Shown piece after piece: positions 8,273-17,297 of a stretch of DNA of 40,726 bases. Numbering within the stretch: position 1 is the first letter of the stretch; each line of letters begins with the position of its first letter. This DNA comes from Bacteroidota bacterium (GTDB taxonomy: Bacteria > Bacteroidota > Bacteroidia > 2-12-FULL-35-15). A program made the position numbers and the translations under genes. The stretch is taken from assembly GCA_947447995.1 (NCBI GenBank), contig CANFLQ010000014.1:1-40726 (forward strand), read 5' to 3'. The notes beneath the pieces were generated by a model, which was given only the letters and a program-made list of their open reading frames with translations, made no database searches and was not told where the DNA came from.

Positions 8273-11200
8273 GTGTCTATGAGGTTACGATTACTTTATT
8301 TCATTGTTTTTCATTTTCTTCTTTTCCCTTGTTTCACATCACCTTTAAAGGCACAGGTAATAGCTAATTTTACTGCGAGTAAAACTTCGGGCTGCGCGCC
8401 ACTTTCTGTTAATTTTAATAATACATCCACGGGCTCAACGTCCTATTCTTGGAATTTTGGAAACGGGAACATATCTTTACTTAGCAACCCTGGCGCTACT
8501 TATAGCACACCTGGCATATATTCAGTTGTTTTAACAGCTTCTAACGGTGCATCCAGCAATACGCATACGGTATCTATTTCGGTATATGCTAACCCTACAC
8601 CAAACTTTAGCTCAGGTGCAATGCCTTCCTGTATTGGTCAGCAGGTTTTATTTACCGACAATTCCGTTGCCGGTAGTGGAGTAATTAGCAAATGGGATTG
8701 GGATTTTGGCGATGGCAGCAATTTAAGCTCCAATACGTGTACAACAACTCACGCTTACACAAACGCAGGAACTTTTCCTGTTACTTTAATTGTAACCAAC
8801 AGCAATGGTTGTTCAAAAAGCATCATCAACAGTGTTACAATACTTGCTAGTCCTCATGCCAATTTTACGGGAACACCAATCAATGCTTGTCAACCACCAA
8901 CACCTGTTAATTTCACAAACACCTCCACTTTTACAGGAGCTGTTACTTATCTTTGGAATTTTGGCGATGGCAACACTTCTACACTTGCAAACCCAAGCAA
9001 TGTTTATAATTTTACAGGCACCTATCCTATATCTCTTGAAATAACACAACAAGGCTGCAAGGACACTATGACCAAACCAAACTACGTGGTTATTGAGGAT
9101 ATTGTTCCTGATTTTAATTCGGACAGACAATTGATATGCGAAGGTGAAACGGTTGCCTTTACTGACTTATCTAGCCCATTAAGCGTTTCTCGGACTTGGA
9201 ACTTTGGCGATGGAGCCACCTCTACTTTAGCTAATCCAACACATACATACATTACTGCCGGAACATATACCGTTTCTATGTTAAATGCAAGTGCGGCCGG
9301 CTGCTCACATTCACTTGTAAAAAATGATTATATAACAGTATTCCAAAATCCCATTGTATCGTTTTCTGCCAATAAAACATCCAACTGTATTGCACCTTTT
9401 TCGGTTAACTTTACCGATAACTCTGTAAATGCTGCAAGCTGGGATTGGGATTTTGGCGATGGCGGCACATCTAAACTTAAAAATCCAACCCATGTATACA
9501 ACAAAACAGGGGCTTATAATGTAAGCCTCACTGTAACAAGCGCCAACGGCTGCAAAACAACGTTAACAAAAAACAAATATATTTTTATCTCCGCCCCCAC
9601 AGCGGATTTTAAAGCTGATACCCTACAAGGCTGTATACCTTTATCTACCAATTTTACCTGTACCAGCACTTCCCCATTTGATGCAATTACAAAGTATACA
9701 TGGGATTTTGGAAACGGGACAGCTTCCAGCATATCTCCCACCATTCACAACACGTATGCTACTGTTGGCAATTATACTGTTAAACTCATTATTACCACTG
9801 CACTTGGCTGTACCAATACCGTTACCAAAAGCAATTACATAAAAGCTGGTATACCACCAACTGCTAAATTTAGTGTTGTAAAACCTGCTGTTTGCCACGG
9901 TGTTGAAGCTGAATTTATAGACCAATCCATTGGTGCAGATTCTGCACATTGGGAGTTTGATACAAACCAAGGAACTTTTGATACACCCTGGGGTACAACT
10001 TTACCTTTTAACCCTGTATTACAGTCGTTCCCCGATACGGGCACTTTTTTTGTAAGACAAATAGCCTTTAATCATGGTTGCCCCGATACCTTTCAAATAA
10101 ACAAAGCTATTCGGATAATGCCGCCAAAACCTATTTTATCATATACGCTAAATTGTATTACACCCAACATCGTTAACTTTACGGATGCCTCACAGGGAGC
10201 CGATTCCATTGTCTGGGATTTTTTAGATGGCAGCCCTAAACTTAGCAATGTGCTGAGCCCTACTCATACTTATACCAATGTAGGATCTCATGGTGTTCAA
10301 TTAACAGCATTTAATTTTGCTACCGGTTGTTCCGAAACAATTACTCAGGTATTTAAAATAGCCAATCCAAAAGCAAAACTAAATGATGCACCCAATAAAG
10401 GATGTTATTCCTTACCTGTTCATTTTACTAATTTATCGCTAGATGCGGATACGGCAACCTGGAGTTTTGGCGATGGCACACCCAATTCTCACGACACCAC
10501 TAATTTTTTTCACTCCTTTACTTTACCTGGTAAATATCAAGTAAATTTAACCATTACAGATATTAACGGATGTATTGATTCTACAAAAACAACTATTACA
10601 GTGTATGGGCCTTTGCCTAATTTTGCTGCAAATATTTTAACAGGATGCACCGCCTTACCTGTTACCTTTTCAGATGCTACAGTTTCCGACTCCTCACTTG
10701 TTCAATGGGATTGGGATTTTGGCGATGGTACTCCTAAACAAACAACGGCAATTGCTGCTATTAATCATACTTACAATGTTACCGGTTTATATTCGGTAAC
10801 TATGACAGTTACCGACAAAAACGGTTGTACAAATTCAGCAATTAAAACGGATTATATTGAACCAACATTTCCTATTTCCGCATTTGCTGCCGACAGTTTT
10901 GCCTGTAAAAAACAAGGTGTGTTTTTTGATGCGTCGGCAACAAATGTGACATTTCCAGCAACATTTAACTGGGATTTTGGCGATGGAACAACGGGTACAG
11001 GAACAGCTCTCAATCATTTTTATACTTCCGACAGTTTATATAACGTTAACCTTATTGTAAGCGACAAAAACGGGTGCACCAGCAATATAAAGCATCCAAT
11101 CCGAATACAAAGCCCAATGGCTGCATTTACTTATTCTGTAATTTCGCAGGCATGTGGTGTTTCAAACATTCAATTTACAGATCAATCAAAAGGGTTATCT

Positions 11201-13150
11201 ATTAATAACTGGAAATGGAATTTTGGAGATTTTGCATCTTCACTTCAACAAAACCCAATACATGTATATACTAAACCTGGTTTATACCCAATTACGCTTG
11301 AAGTAACAAATATTGCGGGCTGTGCGGACACGTTTTTAATTGACAGTTTACTTGTACTGGGTCCCGTTGGAACATTCTCATTTACACCCGATAGAGGTTG
11401 TATCCCTTTAGAAGTAACCTTTACAGCTATTAGTAGCAATGCCACCAATTACAATTGGGATTTTGGAGATGGGACAATTATTAATACAGTTAACCCAATT
11501 ATTAAACATATTTATACTCAAGTAGATACAGCAACACCTTTTTTACTGTTGGGAAATATTTTGCCAGATGGCAGTCCTTGTCAATTTCCCGCTCCCCCTG
11601 CAGGCTTTGTAATTGCTACAACCATAGTAACACCATTCATCGATTCTGTATTAAACATACCATGCAATGGGGATTCTATCGGTTCTATATTTACCTCAAC
11701 ATTTGGTGGCACTGTACCTTACACCTATTTGTGGTCTACAACACCCATTCAAACTATCAGTACAGCCACAAACTTACCTGCTGGCACATATACGCTCACT
11801 GTAACAGATTCCAATTCATGCGTAACACCAATAATAGCAAATATAACTCAACCAGCACCCTTAATAACCATAGCTGGTGTAAATGACACTGTTTGCCCAG
11901 GAACAGCCGCTGTTTTAAAAACTACTGCCAGTGGAGGCTCAGGTAATTATACCTTTGCTTGGCAACCTGGTGGAATTTTAAATACAGGTACTTTAAACAT
12001 CATACCTACAACCGATACCGTATACACCGTAATAGCAATTGATAAAAACAATTGTTTGGGAAAATCAGTTACAACAAGTGCTATTGTATATGCCCTACCA
12101 CCCGATAGTGTTATTGTAAATGCTGCCCCTTTAATTTGTGCAGGGCAAAGTACGGATGTATCTGTTAAAACATTTGGACCTACCGGTCCGCTCATTTATT
12201 CCTGGAATCAAGGCTTGGGCAATACGCCTGGGGTATTCAGAGTTACCCCATCCGCTCCATCTACTTATGTAGTTACAGTTTCCAATTCATGCGGAGCTAG
12301 CATTTCAGCTTCGGCAAATGTTGGTTTTTATGCTCCTCCCACTATGGTTATAAGTTCAGATACTACAGCTATTTGCGCCCCAAACGCAATTTTATTTAAT
12401 GATCGTTCCATTTCTTCTAATCCGCTAGATACCGTATCTATATGGGATTGGGACTTTGGTGATGGCACAGCACACTCAACTTTACAACATCCATCACATA
12501 TTTACTCTCAACCAGGAGCCTACTCCGTTAATTTAGTAGTTACAACAGCTAACGGTTGTACAAATAGCAATGCAGCTACCCCAATGATAATTAATGCAAC
12601 CCCATACCCTATTGCAAATTTTACAATCAATTTATCTGAACTTGAATTGCCTTACGATGTTACAAAAACCAGAAATCAATCATTTGGAGCAAACACCTAC
12701 CATTGGGATTTTGGCGATGGCTCATCGTCTACACTTTTTAACCCAAATCATTTATATACCTCAGTAGGTAACTTCAAAATACAACTTATATCAACTTCAA
12801 CACAAGGATGTTCGGACACATCGTATGTAAGCCTCACAACTAGTGCCGATGTTGTATTTCCTAATGCTTTTACACCTAATCCTAAAATTGTGTCCGATGG
12901 CATTTACGACATGAACAATTTGGACAATGATATTTTTTTTCCTTATACATCGGGAGTTATCGAATATAAGTTTGAAATTTTTGACCGTTGGGGCGAACAA
13001 GTATTTGAATCGTTGGACATAAAAATGGGTTGGAACGGCTATTATAAAGGAAAAATTTGTCAACAAGATGTATATATTTGGAAAGCATACATTAAACATA
13101 ATAATGGAAAAATTTTTAATAAAACAGGCGATGTAACACTATTGAGATAG
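8273..13150 (+). CDS. Giant PKD-repeat protein with SprB-like segment and C-terminal gliding-motility/T9SS type B (CHU_C) sorting domain
   Basis: About 15 PKD units with WDWDFGDG-type motifs; SprB-like CNGDSIGSIFTSTFGGTVPYTYLWS; C-terminus VFPNAFTPNP...YKFEIFDRWGEQVFES...GWNGYYKGKICQQDVYIWK. Confidence 0.93.
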   Translation: MSMRLRLLYFIVFHFLLFPCFTSPLKAQVIANFTASKTSGCAPLSVNFNNTSTGSTSYSWNFGNGNISLLSNPGATYSTPGIYSVVLTASNGASSNTHTVSISVYANPTPNFSSGAMPSCIGQQVLFTDNSVAGSGVISKWDWDFGDGSNLSSNTCTTTHAYTNAGTFPVTLIVTNSNGCSKSIINSVTILASPHANFTGTPINACQPPTPVNFTNTSTFTGAVTYLWNFGDGNTSTLANPSNVYNFTGTYPISLEITQQGCKDTMTKPNYVVIEDIVPDFNSDRQLICEGETVAFTDLSSPLSVSRTWNFGDGATSTLANPTHTYITAGTYTVSMLNASAAGCSHSLVKNDYITVFQNPIVSFSANKTSNCIAPFSVNFTDNSVNAASWDWDFGDGGTSKLKNPTHVYNKTGAYNVSLTVTSANGCKTTLTKNKYIFISAPTADFKADTLQGCIPLSTNFTCTSTSPFDAITKYTWDFGNGTASSISPTIHNTYATVGNYTVKLIITTALGCTNTVTKSNYIKAGIPPTAKFSVVKPAVCHGVEAEFIDQSIGADSAHWEFDTNQGTFDTPWGTTLPFNPVLQSFPDTGTFFVRQIAFNHGCPDTFQINKAIRIMPPKPILSYTLNCITPNIVNFTDASQGADSIVWDFLDGSPKLSNVLSPTHTYTNVGSHGVQLTAFNFATGCSETITQVFKIANPKAKLNDAPNKGCYSLPVHFTNLSLDADTATWSFGDGTPNSHDTTNFFHSFTLPGKYQVNLTITDINGCIDSTKTTITVYGPLPNFAANILTGCTALPVTFSDATVSDSSLVQWDWDFGDGTPKQTTAIAAINHTYNVTGLYSVTMTVTDKNGCTNSAIKTDYIEPTFPISAFAADSFACKKQGVFFDASATNVTFPATFNWDFGDGTTGTGTALNHFYTSDSLYNVNLIVSDKNGCTSNIKHPIRIQSPMAAFTYSVISQACGVSNIQFTDQSKGLSINNWKWNFGDFASSLQQNPIHVYTKPGLYPITLEVTNIAGCADTFLIDSLLVLGPVGTFSFTPDRGCIPLEVTFTAISSNATNYNWDFGDGTIINTVNPIIKHIYTQVDTATPFLLLGNILPDGSPCQFPAPPAGFVIATTIVTPFIDSVLNIPCNGDSIGSIFTSTFGGTVPYTYLWSTTPIQTISTATNLPAGTYTLTVTDSNSCVTPIIANITQPAPLITIAGVNDTVCPGTAAVLKTTASGGSGNYTFAWQPGGILNTGTLNIIPTTDTVYTVIAIDKNNCLGKSVTTSAIVYALPPDSVIVNAAPLICAGQSTDVSVKTFGPTGPLIYSWNQGLGNTPGVFRVTPSAPSTYVVTVSNSCGASISASANVGFYAPPTMVISSDTTAICAPNAILFNDRSISSNPLDTVSIWDWDFGDGTAHSTLQHPSHIYSQPGAYSVNLVVTTANGCTNSNAATPMIINATPYPIANFTINLSELELPYDVTKTRNQSFGANTYHWDFGDGSSSTLFNPNHLYTSVGNFKIQLISTSTQGCSDTSYVSLTTSADVVFPNAFTPNPKIVSDGIYDMNNLDNDIFFPYTSGVIEYKFEIFDRWGEQVFESLDIKMGWNGYYKGKICQQDVYIWKAYIKHNNGKIFNKTGDVTLLR

Positions 13151-13221
13151 CGCTAGTTATTACCTTTATTGCTTTGGTATTAGTTATAAAATAGAGTAAT
13201 TTTACAAAAAATATTTAAACT

Positions 13222-14442
13222 GTGGAAAACAATCAATTTGACATCATCATTGTTGGTGGCGGCATTGTGGGCTTAGCCTCGGCCTATAAAATAAACACAA
13301 AATATCCCAATAAAAAAATTCTTGTTCTTGAAAAAGAAGAAAGCGTTGCTGCTCATCAAACGGGACATAATTCGGGAGTTATACATTCTGGCTTATATTA
13401 TAAACCAGGATCTTACAAAGCAAAAAATTGTGTGGACGGCAGAAGAGAATTGGTAGCCTTTGCCAAGGAGCACAAAATACCTCACGATATTTGCGGTAAA
13501 ATAGTGGTTGCTACGGAAGAATCGGAATTGGCGCACATGAACAAAGTATATAACAACGGTATTGCTAATGGTGTAGAAGATGTTGTAAAAATTGATGCCG
13601 CACGTATTAAAGAAATTGAACCCTATTGTGTAGGTATAGCTGGCTTATGGGTAGGTTGCACTGGTATTATTGATTATGCTGATGTTTCACGCAAATATGT
13701 AGAACTGATACGTGAAAAATTTAGTGGCAGCAAAGTGCTTACAGGGCATGAAGTAACTGCTTTTGAAAAACACAGCGACCATACAATTGTAGTTACTCCC
13801 AAAGGAAAATTTAAAGGTAAATACATTATAACCTGTGCAGGTTTGCAAAGCGACAGAGTTGCAAAAAAAGAAGGCGCCAAAATAGACACTGCCATTGTTG
13901 GTTTTAGAGGCGATTATTTTGACCTTACCGATAAAGGCTTAAGCAAAGTTCGCAATTTAATTTACCCTGTTCCTAATCCTAAATACCCATTTTTAGGAGT
14001 TCATTTTACCCGTATGATTCATGGAGGAACGGAATGTGGGCCTAACGCCGTTTTTGTTTTTAAACGCGAAGGATATAGCAAAACAGATTTTTCACTAAAA
14101 GATACTTCCGAAGCTTTAGCATTTGGCGGTACTTGGAAATTTTTTGCAAAAAACATGAAATTTGCCTTGGACGAATACCGAGGCGCATATTCTAAAACTT
14201 ATTTTTTAAAACGCCTCCACAAATTGATTCCAACATTGGAAATGGACGATTTAAAACCTGGCAGAGCAGGTGTTCGTGCTATGGCACTTGCACCCGAAGG
14301 TGAAATGATAGATGATTTTAAAATTGAAGTGAACGGCAATTCAATTCATGTTTTAAATGCGCCTTCACCTGCTGCTACATCTTCACTGGCAATAGGTACA
14401 GCCATTCAGGAAATGGCGACTAAACATTTTAATTTAGATTAA
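13222..14442 (+). CDS. lhgO: L-2-hydroxyglutarate oxidase (FAD-dependent)
   Basis: DIIIVGGGIVGLASAYKI...HQTGHNSGVIHSGLYYKPGSYKAKNCVDG; GPNAVFVFKREGY; GTG start. Confidence 0.9.
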   Translation: MENNQFDIIIVGGGIVGLASAYKINTKYPNKKILVLEKEESVAAHQTGHNSGVIHSGLYYKPGSYKAKNCVDGRRELVAFAKEHKIPHDICGKIVVATEESELAHMNKVYNNGIANGVEDVVKIDAARIKEIEPYCVGIAGLWVGCTGIIDYADVSRKYVELIREKFSGSKVLTGHEVTAFEKHSDHTIVVTPKGKFKGKYIITCAGLQSDRVAKKEGAKIDTAIVGFRGDYFDLTDKGLSKVRNLIYPVPNPKYPFLGVHFTRMIHGGTECGPNAVFVFKREGYSKTDFSLKDTSEALAFGGTWKFFAKNMKFALDEYRGAYSKTYFLKRLHKLIPTLEMDDLKPGRAGVRAMALAPEGEMIDDFKIEVNGNSIHVLNAPSPAATSSLAIGTAIQEMATKHFNLD

Positions 14443-14492
14443 AATTTAAACAATTTATGAAATTGAATTATGATTTAGTAAAATTATAAAAT

Positions 14493-14849
14493 ATGATATT
14501 ACTATACATTATGGCAGCTTTATATATAACTGCGGGTATTTTTCACTTTGTTGCCCCACAATTTTTTTTAAACATTGTACCTACTTATATTCCATTAAAC
14601 TATCATAAAAGCCTAGTATACATTAGCGGAGTTTTTGAAATTGTATTTGGAGCAATGTTGTTTTCAGAAGCAACACGCCCTTATAGTGCATGGCTGATTA
14701 TTGCATTATTAATAGCCGTATTCCCTGCCAACATTCAAATGTCTGTTACTTTTTATCAAAATAAAAACCCCTATTTTTGGGGAACTGTTGCGCGGCTTCC
14801 ATTGCAAATTTTATTGATATACTGGGCTTGGATGTACACACATTTATAA
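14493..14849 (+). CDS. DoxX-family-like membrane protein
   Basis: 118 aa, four hydrophobic segments, ITAGIFHFVAPQFFLNIVP...SGVFEIVFGAML. Confidence 0.75.
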   Translation: MILLYIMAALYITAGIFHFVAPQFFLNIVPTYIPLNYHKSLVYISGVFEIVFGAMLFSEATRPYSAWLIIALLIAVFPANIQMSVTFYQNKNPYFWGTVARLPLQILLIYWAWMYTHL

Positions 14850-14888
14850 ACATATTTTCTTCACATTCAAATACAATTACTTCATCCT

Positions 14889-16895
14889 ATGAACAATAAA
14901 AAACAAGGAAAAGTAAAGCAAGTTCAAGCCAGTACCAATAGTACTCCTGTATTACTAGCCAATAAAAGCTCTCATCCATTACTTTGGTTGGCAGGCATAT
15001 TGCTTATTACGTACATAGCGTATTTTCCATCTCTTAAAAATGGATTTACCAATTGGGACGACAATGTATATATAGGTGAAAACACACTGATTAAAAAAAT
15101 ATCAGGTACTAACATCAAAAAAATGTTCAACACCGAAAATCATGTATCGCTCAATTATCACCCTATAACAATTTTGTCCTTAGCATTGGATTATAAGCTA
15201 TCCTCAGGCTATAACGCAAAAAAATTCCATACCACCAATCTGATATTTCATTTATTAAATACCGCGCTGGTATTTTGGTTTATCTTTTTATTGAGTGATA
15301 AAAAGATAATAGTGGCAAGCATTGTAGCATTGTTTTTTGGAATACATCCTATGCACGTTGAATCTGTTGCCTGGATTTCCGAACGAAAAGATGTAGTGTA
15401 TGTATTCTTTTTTATGTCTGCTTTAGTTGTTTACATTAAATATTTGAATGCAAAAAAAAATAAAATTGCGCTCTATCTTTTAATTTTAGTTCTTTTTGTA
15501 TTCTCATTATTATCAAAGGCAATGGCAGTAGTGTTACCGCTCATATTTTTATTAATCGATTATTACAAAGATCGCACACTCGATAAAAATATAATTTTAG
15601 AAAAACTGCCATTTTTAGGCTTATCAATTATTTTTGGATGGCTAGCATCTCACATTCAGTCCGAAGGTGCTGCCATTGCTAAGTTTGAGCTCTTTTCTTG
15701 GGCACAACGTATTGCCTTTGCATCTTATGGTATGATAAGCTATATTTATAAACTATTTATTCCTACTTACCTTTCATGCTTTTACCCTTATCCGCATTTA
15801 CAGCAAGATCATTTGCCTATTATATTTTATATCTGCCCATTCATTGTGTTGGGATTTTTTACTTTAGTATTATTTAATCTAAAGAAAAACAAGACGCTTG
15901 TTTTTGGCTTTTTATTCTATTTCTTAACCGTTGCATTGGTGTTGCAATTTATATCCGTTGGTCAAGTAATTATGGCCGATCGATATTCGTATATTTCATA
16001 CATTGGTCTATTATTTCCCATAGCAATGGGTTACAACTGGTTACAAAACCAAACCAACAATAAATTAAAACTATTAAAACAGCTATCTCTTACACTATTA
16101 ATAACATTTACAGCAGCTTGTTTATGGCTAACATTTGAAAGAACAAAAGTTTGGAAAAATAGCGATAGTTTATGGACAGATGCCATAAAAAAATATCCTG
16201 AAAGTGAAGCCGCTTATAGAAACCGGGGCAGTTACCTGATAAATAAAGAGGCTTATGATTTGGGAGAAAAAAACATTGGCGAAAGAGAAATGGATAGGGC
16301 TTTGGAAGATTTTAATATATCTATTGCGATTAACCCTAATAATGCTAAGGTTTTTACCAACCGTGCAAACATTCATGGATTAAAAGGACATTTTGATTTG
16401 GCATTGAGCGATTATTCCAAATCAATAGAATTAGATAAAACCGATGAACAAATATTTTTTAACAGAGCTGTAACCTATAGCATGATGAAACAATTTGATA
16501 AAGCTATTGAGGATTTTACTACAGTATTAAAAATGAAACCCCAATTTAAAATAGCAAAAGAAAGTAGAGCGTATGCGTATGTTGACAATAAAAATTATGA
16601 AAAAGCTATTTCCGAATTAAATGAATTAATAAAAACTGAACCAACAAATGCTATGTATTATTTTTACAGAGGAACCGCCTATTTTAATAGTGGTAATGCT
16701 GCAGCAGCATTAGCCGACAATACAATGGCAATTGAATACAACCCCAACAATTCTGGAGCGTATTTTAACCGATCGGTTGTAAATAAAACTATGGGAAAAT
16801 ATAAAGATGCGCTGAACGATGCACTAAAAGCCCAAAGCATGGGATATGCAATTAACCCCAATTATATAAATGAATTAAAAGCAGAAGCGAATTAA
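14889..16895 (+). CDS. Polytopic membrane protein with C-terminal TPR repeats (TMTC / protein O-mannosyltransferase-like)
   Basis: FTNWDDNVYI, HLLNTALVFW, FGIHPMHVESVAWISERKDV, then TPR units (AINPNNAKVFTNRANIHGLKGHFDLALSDYSKSIELD). Confidence 0.85.
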   Translation: MNNKKQGKVKQVQASTNSTPVLLANKSSHPLLWLAGILLITYIAYFPSLKNGFTNWDDNVYIGENTLIKKISGTNIKKMFNTENHVSLNYHPITILSLALDYKLSSGYNAKKFHTTNLIFHLLNTALVFWFIFLLSDKKIIVASIVALFFGIHPMHVESVAWISERKDVVYVFFFMSALVVYIKYLNAKKNKIALYLLILVLFVFSLLSKAMAVVLPLIFLLIDYYKDRTLDKNIILEKLPFLGLSIIFGWLASHIQSEGAAIAKFELFSWAQRIAFASYGMISYIYKLFIPTYLSCFYPYPHLQQDHLPIIFYICPFIVLGFFTLVLFNLKKNKTLVFGFLFYFLTVALVLQFISVGQVIMADRYSYISYIGLLFPIAMGYNWLQNQTNNKLKLLKQLSLTLLITFTAACLWLTFERTKVWKNSDSLWTDAIKKYPESEAAYRNRGSYLINKEAYDLGEKNIGEREMDRALEDFNISIAINPNNAKVFTNRANIHGLKGHFDLALSDYSKSIELDKTDEQIFFNRAVTYSMMKQFDKAIEDFTTVLKMKPQFKIAKESRAYAYVDNKNYEKAISELNELIKTEPTNAMYYFYRGTAYFNSGNAAAALADNTMAIEYNPNNSGAYFNRSVVNKTMGKYKDALNDALKAQSMGYAINPNYINELKAEAN

Positions 16896-16905
16896 AATTT
16901 ATTTA

Positions 16906-17202
16906 ATGAGTAATAAAAAATAACCACTTACAAACAACCGCTTACTTTGGCTTGCAGCAATTTTAAACCCTCACTTAATTTCCGAAAAAGAAAATAGAAG
17001 CCACGTATACTCTACAACTGGCAACTACCCTATAAGTATTATTGACCTAAACGAGTTAATCCTATTAACACCCAACAATGCAGATTATTATTTTTATAGA
17101 AGTTTTGCTTATGTTAAACTAAATAATTATACAGCAGCGCTTACCAACAATAATATTTCATTACAACTTAACCCTAAAATGCTAATTACATTAAAGAACT
17201 GA
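16906..17202 (+). pseudogene. Internally deleted paralogue of the upstream TMTC/TPR gene
   Basis: Single frame: MSNKK*PLTNNRLLWLAAILNPHLISEKENRSHVYSTTGNYPISIIDLNELILLTPNNADYYFYRSFAYVKLNNYTAALTNNNISLQLNPKMLITLKN*. The ends align with MNNKK...SSHPLLWLAGIL and AISELNELIKTEPTNAMYYFYRGTAYFNSGNAAAALADNTMAIEYNPN of 14889..16895. Confidence 0.8.
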
Positions 17203-17242
17203 GCCGTTAAACACACCTATTTATATCAACCTACTGCACAAA

Positions 17243-17277
17243 AAAAGTCGGCTGCCTCAATAGGGCAGCCGACTTTT
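17243..17277. terminator. Bidirectional intrinsic terminator between convergent genes
   Basis: AAAAGTCGGCTGCC-tcaatag-GGCAGCCGACTTTT. Confidence 0.85.
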
Positions 17278-17297
17278 CAATTAACAAACAAATTTTA

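Noticed and set aside
8813-9130. Antisense ORFs inside the PKD/CHU_C gene (also 9311..9493, 9514..9744, 9641..9970, 9835..10044, 10835..11017, 11245..11448, 11947..12195, 12797..13099)
   Set aside because: Shadow frames of a long, clearly recognised coding sequence; no domain motifs or own promoters.
11578-11886. + strand alternative-frame ORF of 102 aa rich in Cys/His/Asn
   Set aside because: Frame-shifted reading of the SprB/PKD coding region; composition reflects repeat codons.
8693-12730. Regularly spaced short repeats that could suggest a CRISPR array
   Set aside because: Spacing is ~250-300 bp and in frame with PKD domains; these are coding repeats, not repeat-spacer units.
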